In this document: positions 1 to 5,294 of the stretch, in pieces
How positions within the stretch are numbered: position 1 is the stretch's first letter
Layout: every line of letters starts with the position of its first letter
Assembly: GCA_946633495.1 (NCBI GenBank)
Contig: CAMPAX010000103.1
Location: 1 to 8,173 of the forward strand
Origin: an uncultured Lachnospiraceae bacterium
GTDB lineage: Bacteria > Bacillota > Clostridia > Lachnospirales > Lachnospiraceae
Direction of reading: 5' to 3'
DNA: 8,173 bases
Translations under genes and position numbers: made by a program
The notes under the pieces: model-generated
Databases searched by the model: none
Told to the model about the DNA's origin: nothing
Seen by the model: the letters and a program-made list of their open reading frames with translations, nothing else

Positions 1-24
1 CGAATCATTTGACATATGGTGACA

Positions 25-58
25 TCCTCCCCCACCTTAGAGGAGGGGGTCTTCTTGC
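25..58 (+). repeat. C-rich/G-rich hairpin resembling an IS200/IS605-type element end
   Basis: A run CCCCC-A-CC (29-36) can pair with GG-A-GGGGG (42-49) around a short TTAGA loop with one A-A mismatch, followed by TCTTCTT. From memory, this pattern (CATCCTCCCCCACC, short loop, GGGGGTCTTCTTG) recurs in Clostridia genomes next to TnpB-type IS200/IS605 elements, where subterminal hairpins mark the ends. No transposase is visible, because the window starts 24 bases upstream. It could equally be a plain rho-independent terminator for a gene lying to the left, since a short pyrimidine-rich tail follows the stem. A 39-codon open frame (16-135) runs through it, but it has no ribosome binding site and is probably not a gene. 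Confidence 0.35.
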
Positions 59-69
59 TGAGAGCGGAT

Positions 70-122
70 AAAAGCGTACCGTATAGACAACCTGCGAAGG
101 GGTCCGTGCGGTACGCTTTTTA
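70..122. terminator. Bidirectional intrinsic terminator
   Basis: A perfect 12-bp inverted repeat, AAAAGCGTACCG (70-81) and CGGTACGCTTTT (109-120), is separated by a 27-nt loop. The loop can fold further (CC 91-92 with GG 100-101, GAC 86-88 with GTC 102-104). Read on the plus strand the stem ends in TTTTT; read on the minus strand it ends in TTTT. It could stop rpiB transcription about 140 nt past its stop codon, as well as transcription entering from the left. The large loop is less typical than the tight hairpins at the other terminators here. Confidence 0.6.
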
Positions 123-180
123 TGTCATTCCGTGAATGAATGTTGGAGGATCGTGTCACCCCGAAATGGATTCGGATGTT

Positions 181-209
181 TCACGAAGCTTGAGTCAGTC
201 GATTCGTGA
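181..209. repeat. Short inverted repeat downstream of rpiB
   Basis: TCACGAA (181-187) and TTCGTGA (203-209) are perfect 7-bp arms around a 15-nt loop. Nearby, GCCTGATT occurs twice (220-227 and 234-241), and CCTGAT (235-240) can pair with ATCAGG (261-266), which overlaps the rpiB stop codon. No T tract follows on either strand, so this is not a standard terminator. It may be a folded 3' untranslated region of the rpiB transcript or simply decayed intergenic DNA. Confidence 0.3.
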
Positions 210-261
210 GGCGTGAGCCGCCTGATTCATTGAGCCTGATTTGTCCGTATCGTCGACCAGA

Positions 262-690
262 TCAGGAGTAGAGTGAGATCCTGCGTTTATGGCGTTCATC
301 GTTGGAGAAGGGTGTATCTAAAAATGTATCAATGATCATCAGCGCCAGACCGGGGCCCACGACGCGGGCGCCCATGCAGAGGATGTTGGCATCGTTGTGT
401 TCCCGCGTGGCTTTCGCGGAGAAGACATCGTGGCAGAGAGCTGCTCGGATGCCGGGCTCTTTATTTGCAGCCATGGACATTCCGATGCCGGTGCCGCAGA
501 TGAGAATCCCCAGATCCGCTTCACCGGCCCGGATCAGGTCAGTCACTTTCTTTGCATATATGGGGTAATCACAGGAGCTGCTGTCGGGACATCCCACGTC
601 CGTGAACTCAAATCCCCGTGCCTTTAGATGTGCGAGAACTTCCTGCTTCAGCTCATATCCACCATGGTCGCAGCCAATCGCTAATTTCAT
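262..690 (-). CDS. rpiB: Ribose-5-phosphate isomerase B
   Basis: Cytoplasmic enzyme of the RpiB/LacAB family that interconverts ribose 5-phosphate and ribulose 5-phosphate in the pentose phosphate pathway. The 142-residue product has the family's usual length. It shows the N-terminal AIGCDHGGYELK motif (Asp8, His9), the catalytic-cysteine loop LICGTGIGMS (Cys65), His98 in REHNDAN, the segment ANILCMGARVVG and the basic tail ERHKRR. The ATG at 690 is chosen because GGAGGA lies 7 nt upstream and MKLAIGCDHGG is the typical family start; an in-frame extension upstream to 723 lacks support. It follows tsaC on the same strand after 63 nt, so the two are probably cotranscribed, and no separate promoter is evident in the gap. 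A LacA/LacB-like or allose-6-phosphate isomerase role cannot be excluded, but the housekeeping neighbourhood favours rpiB. Confidence 0.95.
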   Translation of the reverse strand: MKLAIGCDHGGYELKQEVLAHLKARGFEFTDVGCPDSSSCDYPIYAKKVTDLIRAGEADLGILICGTGIGMSMAANKEPGIRAALCHDVFSAKATREHNDANILCMGARVVGPGLALMIIDTFLDTPFSNDERHKRRISLYS

Positions 691-753
691 AATATCCTCC
701 AATGTGCTGTATATTTGTATCATTTACGATCCTCTGATATGGAGATCGGTCTA

Positions 754-1974
754 CTACACGGAAATGATCCTGTGCCCGGCGGCCTTGACCAGCCGGTTCA
801 TGATCGCGGCTCCCAGGGCATCCCGGCGGAAGCTTTCACTGTAGATCAGCTCGCACCCCAGAGCGTCACAGTCTCTCAGTGCACCGTAAAGATGTGCGGC
901 CACGGTCAGACCGTCATCTGCTTCCCCCAGCAGGATCCGATGAAAATGGGGATATCCGGCGAGCCTGTCATAGACAGCTGCATTCTCCCCGGTAGTCAGT
1001 ATAGCAGTTTCTTTCCCTTCCTGCAAAGCATTTTCGGCGAGAGAAAGGATCTGCTCTGCCACAGCAGGAGTCACCTGCTCCGGATGAGCATGATCCGTGA
1101 TGATGGTCAGGGCTCCCCGGGGAGCGTAGTGTGTATATCGCATTCCCGGAGCCTTTGGATGCTGAAACGCAGTATCGACTGCCGGAAGACCGCTCTCCGA
1201 TCGGACCGCAGGCTGCTGCGGGGGAGGCTGAACCCCGGGACCTTCGCCGGTTACCTCCTCATCCAGCTGAATCAGGGACGGGTCGATCTCCACCGGCCCG
1301 ATGATGGCTTCCAGCATATCCTTTGTGATGAATCCGGGACGCAGGATCATGGGTATATCTCCTGTCAGATCCACGATGGTAGATTCGATGCCGATCCCTA
1401 CGGGACCGCCGTCCAGGATCATGTCGATGGATCCCGTCAGGTCCTCGGCCACATGCTGTGCAGTGGTGGGGGAGGGACGGCCGGAACGGTTGGCGCTGGG
1501 TGCCGCAACATAGACGCCCGAGCGGCGGATCATTTCCATGGCTGCAGGGTGGGAAGGCATACGGATCGCTACCGTGGGGAGTCCCCCGGTGGTCGCATCC
1601 GGCACGATGGGTTTCTTCTTTAATATGATGGTCAGCGGGCCGGGCCAGAAGGCCTCCATCAGCATGTTCGCCGTGGGCGGGACTTCTTCCGCCAGCTTCG
1701 CTGCATCCTTTTTATCTGCAATATGAACGATCAGGGGGTTGTCCGAGGGACGGCCCTTGGCGGCGTAGATCCGCATGGAGGCCGAAGGATCCAGTGCATC
1801 CCCTCCCAGACCGTACACGGTTTCGGTCGGAAATGCCACCAGTCCGCCGTGCTGCAGGATCTCTGCCGCGAGTCGGATGGACTCCTCTGCTTCTTCCTTT
1901 GGAAGCTGCGGATCCGTTGGATCGCAGGACCTGAGGATGGTATTCATTTGATCGTTTGCGTTGTATTTATTCAT
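754..1974 (-). CDS. tsaC: L-threonylcarbamoyladenylate synthase, Sua5 type
   Basis: Makes threonylcarbamoyl-AMP from threonine, bicarbonate and ATP, the first step of the t6A37 modification of ANN-decoding tRNAs; TsaD/TsaB/TsaE then transfer the group. The product is 406 residues. The YrdC domain spans about 30-225: GGLVAFPTETVYGLGG (43-58), KGRPSDNPLIVHI (73-85), the nucleotide-site segment APSANRSGRPSPTT (158-171), GIESTIVDL (195-203) and LRPG (211-214). The Sua5 C-terminal domain spans about 275-406, opening with APGMRYTHYAPRG and closing with ALGAAIMNRLVKAA, which makes this the two-domain form (Bacillus YwlC type). ATG 1974 is preferred because GGGA lies about 7 nt upstream. Alternatives are GTG 2043 (429 residues, Shine-Dalgarno too close) and ATG 1947 (no Shine-Dalgarno, but close to the usual family start). 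The Pro/Gln-rich linker (about 240-275) is the least typical part. It heads the tsaC-rpiB transcript. Confidence 0.93.
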   Translation of the reverse strand: MNKYNANDQMNTILRSCDPTDPQLPKEEAEESIRLAAEILQHGGLVAFPTETVYGLGGDALDPSASMRIYAAKGRPSDNPLIVHIADKKDAAKLAEEVPPTANMLMEAFWPGPLTIILKKKPIVPDATTGGLPTVAIRMPSHPAAMEMIRRSGVYVAAPSANRSGRPSPTTAQHVAEDLTGSIDMILDGGPVGIGIESTIVDLTGDIPMILRPGFITKDMLEAIIGPVEIDPSLIQLDEEVTGEGPGVQPPPQQPAVRSESGLPAVDTAFQHPKAPGMRYTHYAPRGALTIITDHAHPEQVTPAVAEQILSLAENALQEGKETAILTTGENAAVYDRLAGYPHFHRILLGEADDGLTVAAHLYGALRDCDALGCELIYSESFRRDALGAAIMNRLVKAAGHRIISV

Positions 1975-2109
1975 AATATATTCCCGATGGTGTTTTGGTC
2001 GCTGCCCAATCGTTTCACGTGAGTTTTTCAGGTTTTGGTTCACGTTCCCCCGATTATCCCGGGATCTGCCTGAAAAATGACATGGAAATGTAACAAATTG
2101 TCCTATATA

Positions 2110-2138
2110 GGTATATCATTTTCTCGGGAGCACTTCAA
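2110..2138 (-). promoter_or_regulatory. Putative sigma-A promoter for tsaC-rpiB
   Basis: On the minus strand, TTGAAG (2138-2133) is followed after 17 nt by TATACC (2115-2110), with a TG extended -10 dinucleotide just before it. The -35 and -10 each match 4 of 6 consensus bases. The predicted start near 2103 would give tsaC a leader of about 130 nt if translation begins at 1974. It is the best candidate in the gap but only moderately supported. Confidence 0.4.
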
Positions 2139-2200
2139 GTGGAAGATTCTCTAATCTTTTAAAAATCGGCAAAAACCGCCACTAAAATAAAAATCCGGGG

Positions 2201-2229
2201 TTGACATATCTTGTTACGATTGCTATAAT
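2201..2229 (+). promoter_or_regulatory. Consensus sigma-A promoter for the NlpC/P60 hydrolase
   Basis: TTGACA (2201-2206) and TATAAT (2224-2229) match both consensus hexamers exactly at the ideal 17-nt spacing. TGC immediately before the -10 adds an extended -10 element. The start should fall near 2236, giving a leader of about 94 nt. A promoter this strong would normally be expressed at a high level unless held down, which makes the WalR-like box overlapping the start site meaningful. Confidence 0.9.
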
Positions 2230-2234
2230 GCCAA

Positions 2235-2251
2235 TGTAACATATTTGTAAC
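2235..2251 (+). promoter_or_regulatory. WalR (YycF/VicR)-type operator
   Basis: The sequence TGTAAC-ATATT-TGTAAC is an exact fit to the WalR consensus TGTWAH-N5-TGTWAH. WalR is the response regulator of the WalRK cell-wall system and controls peptidoglycan hydrolases in Firmicutes; the next gene encodes exactly such an enzyme. The box lies from about -1 to +16 relative to the predicted start. In Bacillus, boxes at or downstream of the -10 go with repression and upstream boxes with activation, so repression is the simpler inference. The regulator gene is not in the window. Confidence 0.55.
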
Positions 2252-2329
2252 AAATGAAGCGAAATTATTAAGAATTGATTACTATCTATCACAAGATATT
2301 GCGTTATGTAAATCTCTGGGGGGTCTATC

Positions 2330-3859
2330 ATGTATAATCGGTTCAATAAAACCGCATTTAAGAACCTGAAAAATAAAAAATCTGTTAAGGCGATCGCGGC
2401 AGGACTTGCAACAGCAGTGCTGGCTACATCCATCGTGATCCCGGCTGTGGCAGCTGACAGCTTTGATGATCTCAGCATTTCAGCCATGGTTGAGGATTAT
2501 ATCACGGAATCGGAAGCACCGGATCCGGTAGCGGAGCTTGTGGGAACTACAGCATCGACGCAGTCGGCGTCGGCAGCACCGGCTTCTGCAGCAGATAAGG
2601 TATATCAGTCCGCAGCAGCGGATAAAGATAAGAAGAATATCACCACGCTTTCCGATTCGAAACCGGAAGCTGACGCAAGCGGAGCTTCCGCGGATGAGGC
2701 GGATGCCGGGACTAAGGAAGCGGCCGGAACAAAGAACGGGAAAGAAACGAGCGAGCCGGTGATCCGGTATCCTCAGTTCAAGGATCGCGTGATCGTTACT
2801 GTGGACAGCGGTGTACTGAACATTCGTGAGTCTGCTTCCAAGGATGCGGAGATCGTCGGTACCATCGCACGGGCCGGCATCGCGCTGGTTGAAGAGAAGG
2901 GCAGCAGCTGGACCAAGATCGGTTCCGGCAACTGCGAAGGTTATGTTAGCAACGATTATATCGCATTCGGAGATGACGCAGGTGCATGGGCAGAGTCGAA
3001 TGACATTCCGAAGTATATCAAGGTTCAGAACGACGGCCTTCGGGTTCGCAGGGAAGCAAGCCTTGACGGAGATGTCCTGGATGCGGTTTATGAAAATGAA
3101 ACATATTCCGTACTCGGTCAGACGGACGGCTGGGTGAAGATCGAGATGTATGACGGAACCGTTGGTTACGTCAGCGATGATTTTGTCGAAGTTCGTTTCG
3201 AGACTCCGCGTGCCAAGACCGTAGAGGAGATCGAGGAAATGCGCCGGGCAGAGGAAGAGGATGCCCGCCGTGAGAAGGCTCGGAAGGAAGCTGAAGAGAA
3301 AGCGAAGAAAGAGGAATCCAGTCGATCTGAAGGATCCTCCGGTAATTCGGAAAGCTCTTCCGGAAGATCTGAGAGCTCTTCCAGTTCCGAAAGCTCTTCC
3401 AATGCAGCAGAACGTTCCAAAGAACGGACCGAGCGTATGGAAGAGATCAAGAAGGAGAACGAAAGCTCTATTGAAGAAGAGGAGTCCGTACCTGTTTCCA
3501 CGCATTCAGACCTTCGTGCAGAGATGGTTGCATATGCGAAGCAGTTCCTTGGAAATCCGTACGTATACGGTGGGACTTCTCTGACAAACGGTACAGACTG
3601 CTCCGGATTCACTATGCGGATCTATGAGCACTTTGGTTACAGCATTCCGCGTGCCGGCGGACAGAGAACCTTCGGAAAACTGATCAAGGTATCCGAGGCT
3701 CAGCCGGGAGATCTGGTCTTCTATGAGGGACATGTAACCATGTACATCGGCGATGGCAAGGTGATCCATGCCAGCAGCGAGCGGACGGGAATCATCATTT
3801 CCTCCCTGTCCTACAGCGGAACCCCGCTCTTTGCACGCAACATCATCGATGCATACTAA
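2330..3859 (+). CDS. Secreted SH3-domain NlpC/P60 peptidoglycan hydrolase
   Basis: Probable exported cell-wall endopeptidase (C40 family) that cleaves peptide stems of peptidoglycan. The 509-residue product begins with a signal peptide: basic N-region up to Lys20, hydrophobic core about 21-38, likely cleavage after Ala41 or Ala42 in PAVAADS. A low-complexity Ala/Ser/Asp region follows (about 60-145). Two bacterial SH3 domains lie at about 152-213 (VLNIRESASKDAEIVGTI) and 226-289 (GLRVRREASLDGDVL), each ending in GYVS(N/D)D, and probably bind wall glycan or peptide. A Glu/Lys/Arg-rich probable helix (296-330) leads into a Ser-rich linker (329-360) and another charged stretch (361-386). The NlpC/P60 domain (about 393-509) carries Cys424 in TDCSGF, His468 in GHVTMY and His480 in VIHASS, the expected triad. 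ATG 2330 has GGGGGG 6 nt upstream. It is monocistronic, with its own promoter and terminator. No specific gene name can be justified. Confidence 0.93.
   Translation: MYNRFNKTAFKNLKNKKSVKAIAAGLATAVLATSIVIPAVAADSFDDLSISAMVEDYITESEAPDPVAELVGTTASTQSASAAPASAADKVYQSAAADKDKKNITTLSDSKPEADASGASADEADAGTKEAAGTKNGKETSEPVIRYPQFKDRVIVTVDSGVLNIRESASKDAEIVGTIARAGIALVEEKGSSWTKIGSGNCEGYVSNDYIAFGDDAGAWAESNDIPKYIKVQNDGLRVRREASLDGDVLDAVYENETYSVLGQTDGWVKIEMYDGTVGYVSDDFVEVRFETPRAKTVEEIEEMRRAEEEDARREKARKEAEEKAKKEESSRSEGSSGNSESSSGRSESSSSSESSSNAAERSKERTERMEEIKKENESSIEEEESVPVSTHSDLRAEMVAYAKQFLGNPYVYGGTSLTNGTDCSGFTMRIYEHFGYSIPRAGGQRTFGKLIKVSEAQPGDLVFYEGHVTMYIGDGKVIHASSERTGIIISSLSYSGTPLFARNIIDAY
3347..3400 (+). repeat. 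Ser-linker DNA repeat inside the hydrolase gene
   Basis: The 12-base unit GAAAGCTCTTCC, coding for Glu-Ser-Ser-Ser, occurs at 3350-3361 and 3389-3400, with a one-base variant (GAGAGCTCTTCC) at 3371-3382. It builds the flexible Ser-rich linker between the SH3 part and the NlpC/P60 domain. Such tandem units can change copy number by slippage, so linker length may vary between strains. Confidence 0.7.
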
Positions 3860-3902
3860 AATAGCTTATAACTCTTTTGAATTTCTCATAATCACCTCCC
3901 CG

Positions 3903-3948
3903 AGAGTCGTCCATTCGTGTAAGCGGATGGGCGGCTTTCCTGCTTTTC
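3903..3948 (+). terminator. Intrinsic terminator of the hydrolase gene
   Basis: GTCGTCCATTCG (3906-3917) pairs along its full 12 bases with CGGATGGGCGGC (3924-3935), including three G-U pairs, around a 6-nt loop. AGA (3903-3905) can extend the stem into the TTT that follows, and pyrimidine-rich TTTCCTGCTTTTCC comes next. It begins about 45 nt past the stop codon, separating this gene from hpf. Confidence 0.85.
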
Positions 3949-4098
3949 CTGCTTTTTCCGGTTTGATTCACGGGCGTTTTGCTGTATATAACAGAACATG
4001 ACCTGCCGAAAATCTGTCTGACATTTCCGCTGGAAAAATGAAATCGGACCGGTGGACAAAACAGCAAAAATGTGTTCGGTTGACTATAATTTATAAAA

Positions 4099-4212
4099 AA
4101 GTTATCCACAAAATTGTGGATAACTTCGGGGTTAAAAAACACATATTTACGTTATTCACAGAATTATCCACATTATAAACATATTTTTTGGATTTACATA
4201 ACGTTATCCGCC
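4099..4212. promoter_or_regulatory. DnaA-box cluster with adjacent AT-rich segment
   Basis: Three exact copies of the DnaA box TTATCCACA occur at 4102-4110 (plus), 4115-4123 (minus) and 4164-4172 (plus). A TTATTCACA copy, within the TTATNCACA consensus, is at 4152-4160, and a weaker 7-of-9 match, TTATCCGCC, is at 4204-4212. The first two sit inside a perfect 13-bp inverted repeat (4099-4111, 4114-4126). The 28 bases after the fourth box (4173-4200) contain only 4 G/C. This is the architecture of a DnaA-binding region: an origin, a DnaA titration site or a DnaA-regulated promoter region. No dnaA, dnaN or rpmH gene is nearby, so a secondary DnaA cluster is more likely than oriC. It ends about 140 bases before the hpf promoter. 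Confidence 0.75.
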
Positions 4213-4353
4213 ATGTTCGATTGTTCGATTTTCATTCGAGCGGGGGGAGACGGAATCGATACTTTATTACGGATCAGGGGTGAAGCAATCTCTTTTGAGT
4301 CGATAATTTGTGAAAATAGTCAGACAAGTTGATTTCGAAAATTGACAGAAATA

Positions 4354-4382
4354 TTGATAGAATCCCGCACCTATGATATAAT
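4354..4382 (+). promoter_or_regulatory. Sigma-A promoter for hpf
   Basis: TTGATA (4354-4359) and TATAAT (4377-4382) are spaced by 17 nt, and TGA before the -10 gives an extended -10. The predicted start near 4389 leaves a leader of about 50 nt. A perfect TTGACA lies 12 nt upstream (4342-4347) but has no -10 partner at a usable distance. I see no clear sigma-B- or sigma-H-type promoter, although hpf is often stress controlled in Bacilli. Confidence 0.8.
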
Positions 4383-4439
4383 CAGATTATCGAGGCATTA
4401 GATTCGCCTTGGAACTTTACAGGAGAAGGAGTGAGGCAT

Positions 4440-4970
4440 ATGAATTATATCATCAGTGGAAAAAACATTGACGTAACAGAAGGATTAAAGCAGGCAGTCT
4501 ACGATAAATTAGGAAGATTGGAAAAGTTCTTCAACGAAGACACGAATGCACAGGTGACATTCTCGGTAGAGAAGGAGCGTCAGAAGATCGAGGTTACGAT
4601 CCCCATGAAGGGACACATCATCCGTGCAGAGCAGGTCAGCGATGATATGTATGTATCCATCGACATGGTGGTTGAGATCATTGAGCGTCAGGTAACCCGT
4701 TACAAGAAGAGGATCGTGGATCAGGAGCAGGATGCAGCATTCTTCCAGAATCAGTTCCTGGAGGAAGAGGATGATTCGGAAGCCGATGATATCAGCATCA
4801 TCCGCAGCAAGAGATTTGCTCTGAAGCCCATGTATCCGGAAGATGCCTGTGTACAGATGGATCTTCTGGGACATAATTTCTACGTATTCCGCAATGCGGA
4901 AACTGATGAGGTAAATGTGGTTTACAAGAGAAAAGGCAACACGTATGGTCTGATCGAGCCAGAGTTCTGA
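4440..4970 (+). CDS. hpf: Ribosome hibernation promoting factor, long form
   Basis: Binds the 30S subunit at the mRNA/tRNA channel and dimerises ribosomes into inactive 100S particles in stationary phase or stress. The 176-residue protein is the long form found in Firmicutes. An N-terminal S30AE domain (about 1-98; MNYIISGKNIDVTEGLK, then a basic stretch VTRYKKRIVD) is joined by an acidic linker (about 107-117) to the C-terminal dimerisation domain (about 119-176). That domain has the family signature RSKRFALKPM, DLLGHNFYVFRNAET and VNVVYKRKGNTYGLIEP. ATG 4440 is chosen for the canonical MNY start and AAGGAG 8 nt upstream. An in-frame GTG at 4431, with its own AGGAG at 4421-4425, would add only three residues. 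It has its own promoter and terminator and lies just before secA, the same order as in Bacillus. Confidence 0.96.
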   Translation: MNYIISGKNIDVTEGLKQAVYDKLGRLEKFFNEDTNAQVTFSVEKERQKIEVTIPMKGHIIRAEQVSDDMYVSIDMVVEIIERQVTRYKKRIVDQEQDAAFFQNQFLEEEDDSEADDISIIRSKRFALKPMYPEDACVQMDLLGHNFYVFRNAETDEVNVVYKRKGNTYGLIEPEF

Positions 4971-5003
4971 TAAGAATAAGATCAGCGGTTTATAAAGAGA
5001 AAT

Positions 5004-5050
5004 GCGTCAGAACGCCTTATAACACGGGCGTCTGACGCTTTTCTTTTTTT
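5004..5050 (+). terminator. Intrinsic terminator of hpf
   Basis: GCGTCAG (5004-5010) pairs with CTGACGC (5032-5038) and, after a bulged A, ACGCC (5012-5016) pairs with GGCGT (5027-5031). The 12-bp stem has a 10-nt loop and is followed by TTTTCTTTTTTT (5039-5050). This strong rho-independent terminator lies about 34 nt past the hpf stop codon and makes read-through into secA limited. Confidence 0.93.
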
Positions 5051-5103
5051 GGCAGGCTTTTCGGATGCGGGGGAGGGCATTTCTTATGTACGATAAAAAA
5101 AAC

Positions 5104-5132
5104 TTGCCTTGCATCATGATAGATGCTATATT
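5104..5132 (+). promoter_or_regulatory. Sigma-A promoter for secA
   Basis: TTGCCT (5104-5109, 4 of 6 consensus) and TATATT (5127-5132, 5 of 6) are spaced by 17 nt, with a TG dinucleotide one base before the -10. The start is expected near 5139, inside the inverted repeat at 5135-5153. The leader to the secA ATG would be about 155 nt. Confidence 0.7.
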
Positions 5133-5134
5133 AT

Positions 5135-5153
5135 TTGAGTTATAGTAACTCAA
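5135..5153. repeat. Perfect inverted repeat at the predicted secA transcript start
   Basis: TTGAGTTA (5135-5142) and TAACTCAA (5146-5153) form perfect 8-bp arms around TAG. The element begins 2 bases past the -10 hexamer, so a dimeric repressor bound here would block initiation. Alternatively it forms a small hairpin at the very 5' end of the mRNA, which can protect transcripts from decay. The binding protein, if any, cannot be named. Confidence 0.5.
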
Positions 5154-5294
5154 TTTGTATAGAAATAGGATAGAAAAGCCAAAATCGGAACGTTGCAGAC
5201 TGCGAAAATGTGTGACAGACGATGATCTGACACGGGCGCGGGATCATAAAAACGGAAGAAACACAGTTTGCAAAATAATAAACGGAGGACAGTT

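Larger units (their letters stand above)
1975..2329. other. Divergent control region between tsaC and the NlpC/P60 gene
   Basis: This 355-base gap separates two divergent transcripts. It holds a possible minus-strand promoter for tsaC (2110-2138), a strong plus-strand promoter (2201-2229), a WalR-like box (2235-2251) and a roughly 95-nt leader ending in the G-rich Shine-Dalgarno GGGGGG (2318-2323), 6 nt before the ATG at 2330. A further TGTAACA lies at 2089-2095, and an inverted TTGTTAC sits in the promoter spacer at 2211-2217. I saw no riboswitch fold (including the c-di-AMP type often found before such hydrolases) and no small gene. Confidence 0.7.
3860..4439. other. Intergenic region between the hydrolase gene and hpf
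   Basis: This 580-base region has no credible gene; its open frames lack ribosome binding sites and family features. In order it holds the hydrolase terminator (about 3903-3948), about 140 bases with nothing clear except a weak promoter-like pair (TTGATT 3963-3968, TATAAC 3987-3992), an AT-rich DnaA-box cluster (4099-4212), a further unassigned 140 bases, the hpf promoter (4354-4382) and a roughly 50-nt leader. It is long for a gap between housekeeping genes, which supports a role for the DnaA-box segment. Confidence 0.7.
4971..5294. other. Intergenic region and leader between hpf and secA
   Basis: This 324-base gap holds the hpf terminator (5004-5050), a secA promoter (5104-5132), a perfect inverted repeat at the predicted transcript start (5135-5153) and a roughly 155-nt secA leader. 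Within the leader, GTGT-GA-CAGA (5210-5219) can pair with TCTG-ACAC (5226-5233) with a 2-nt bulge and a 6-nt loop. The Shine-Dalgarno GGAGGA (5284-5289) precedes the secA ATG by 5 nt. No secM/mifM-like arrest peptide with a ribosome binding site was found. Confidence 0.65.

Noticed and set aside
715..1623. 302-codon plus-strand open frame opposite tsaC
   Set aside because: It lies antisense to a clear two-domain Sua5 protein; its translation has no domain character and no Shine-Dalgarno site.
2236..2329. c-di-AMP (ydaO-type) riboswitch in the leader of the hydrolase gene
   Set aside because: The class often precedes wall hydrolases, but the leader is only about 94 nt and lacks the conserved core segments and a terminator-like expression platform.
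2480..3505. 341-codon minus-strand open frame opposite the hydrolase gene
   Set aside because: It is antisense to the SH3 and linker coding region; the Cys/Arg/Leu-rich translation reflects the complement of Ser/Glu/Ala codons, not a membrane protein.
4099..4212. Calling the DnaA-box cluster the chromosomal origin oriC outright
   Set aside because: dnaA, dnaN, rpmH and other usual origin neighbours are absent, hpf-secA is not a known origin neighbourhood, and skew cannot be judged from 8 kb. It is kept as a DnaA-box cluster with origin as one possibility.
4431..4439. GTG 4431 as the hpf start
   Set aside because: It has a possible Shine-Dalgarno, but the ATG at 4440 gives the canonical MNYIISGKNI start and is well spaced from AAGGAG.
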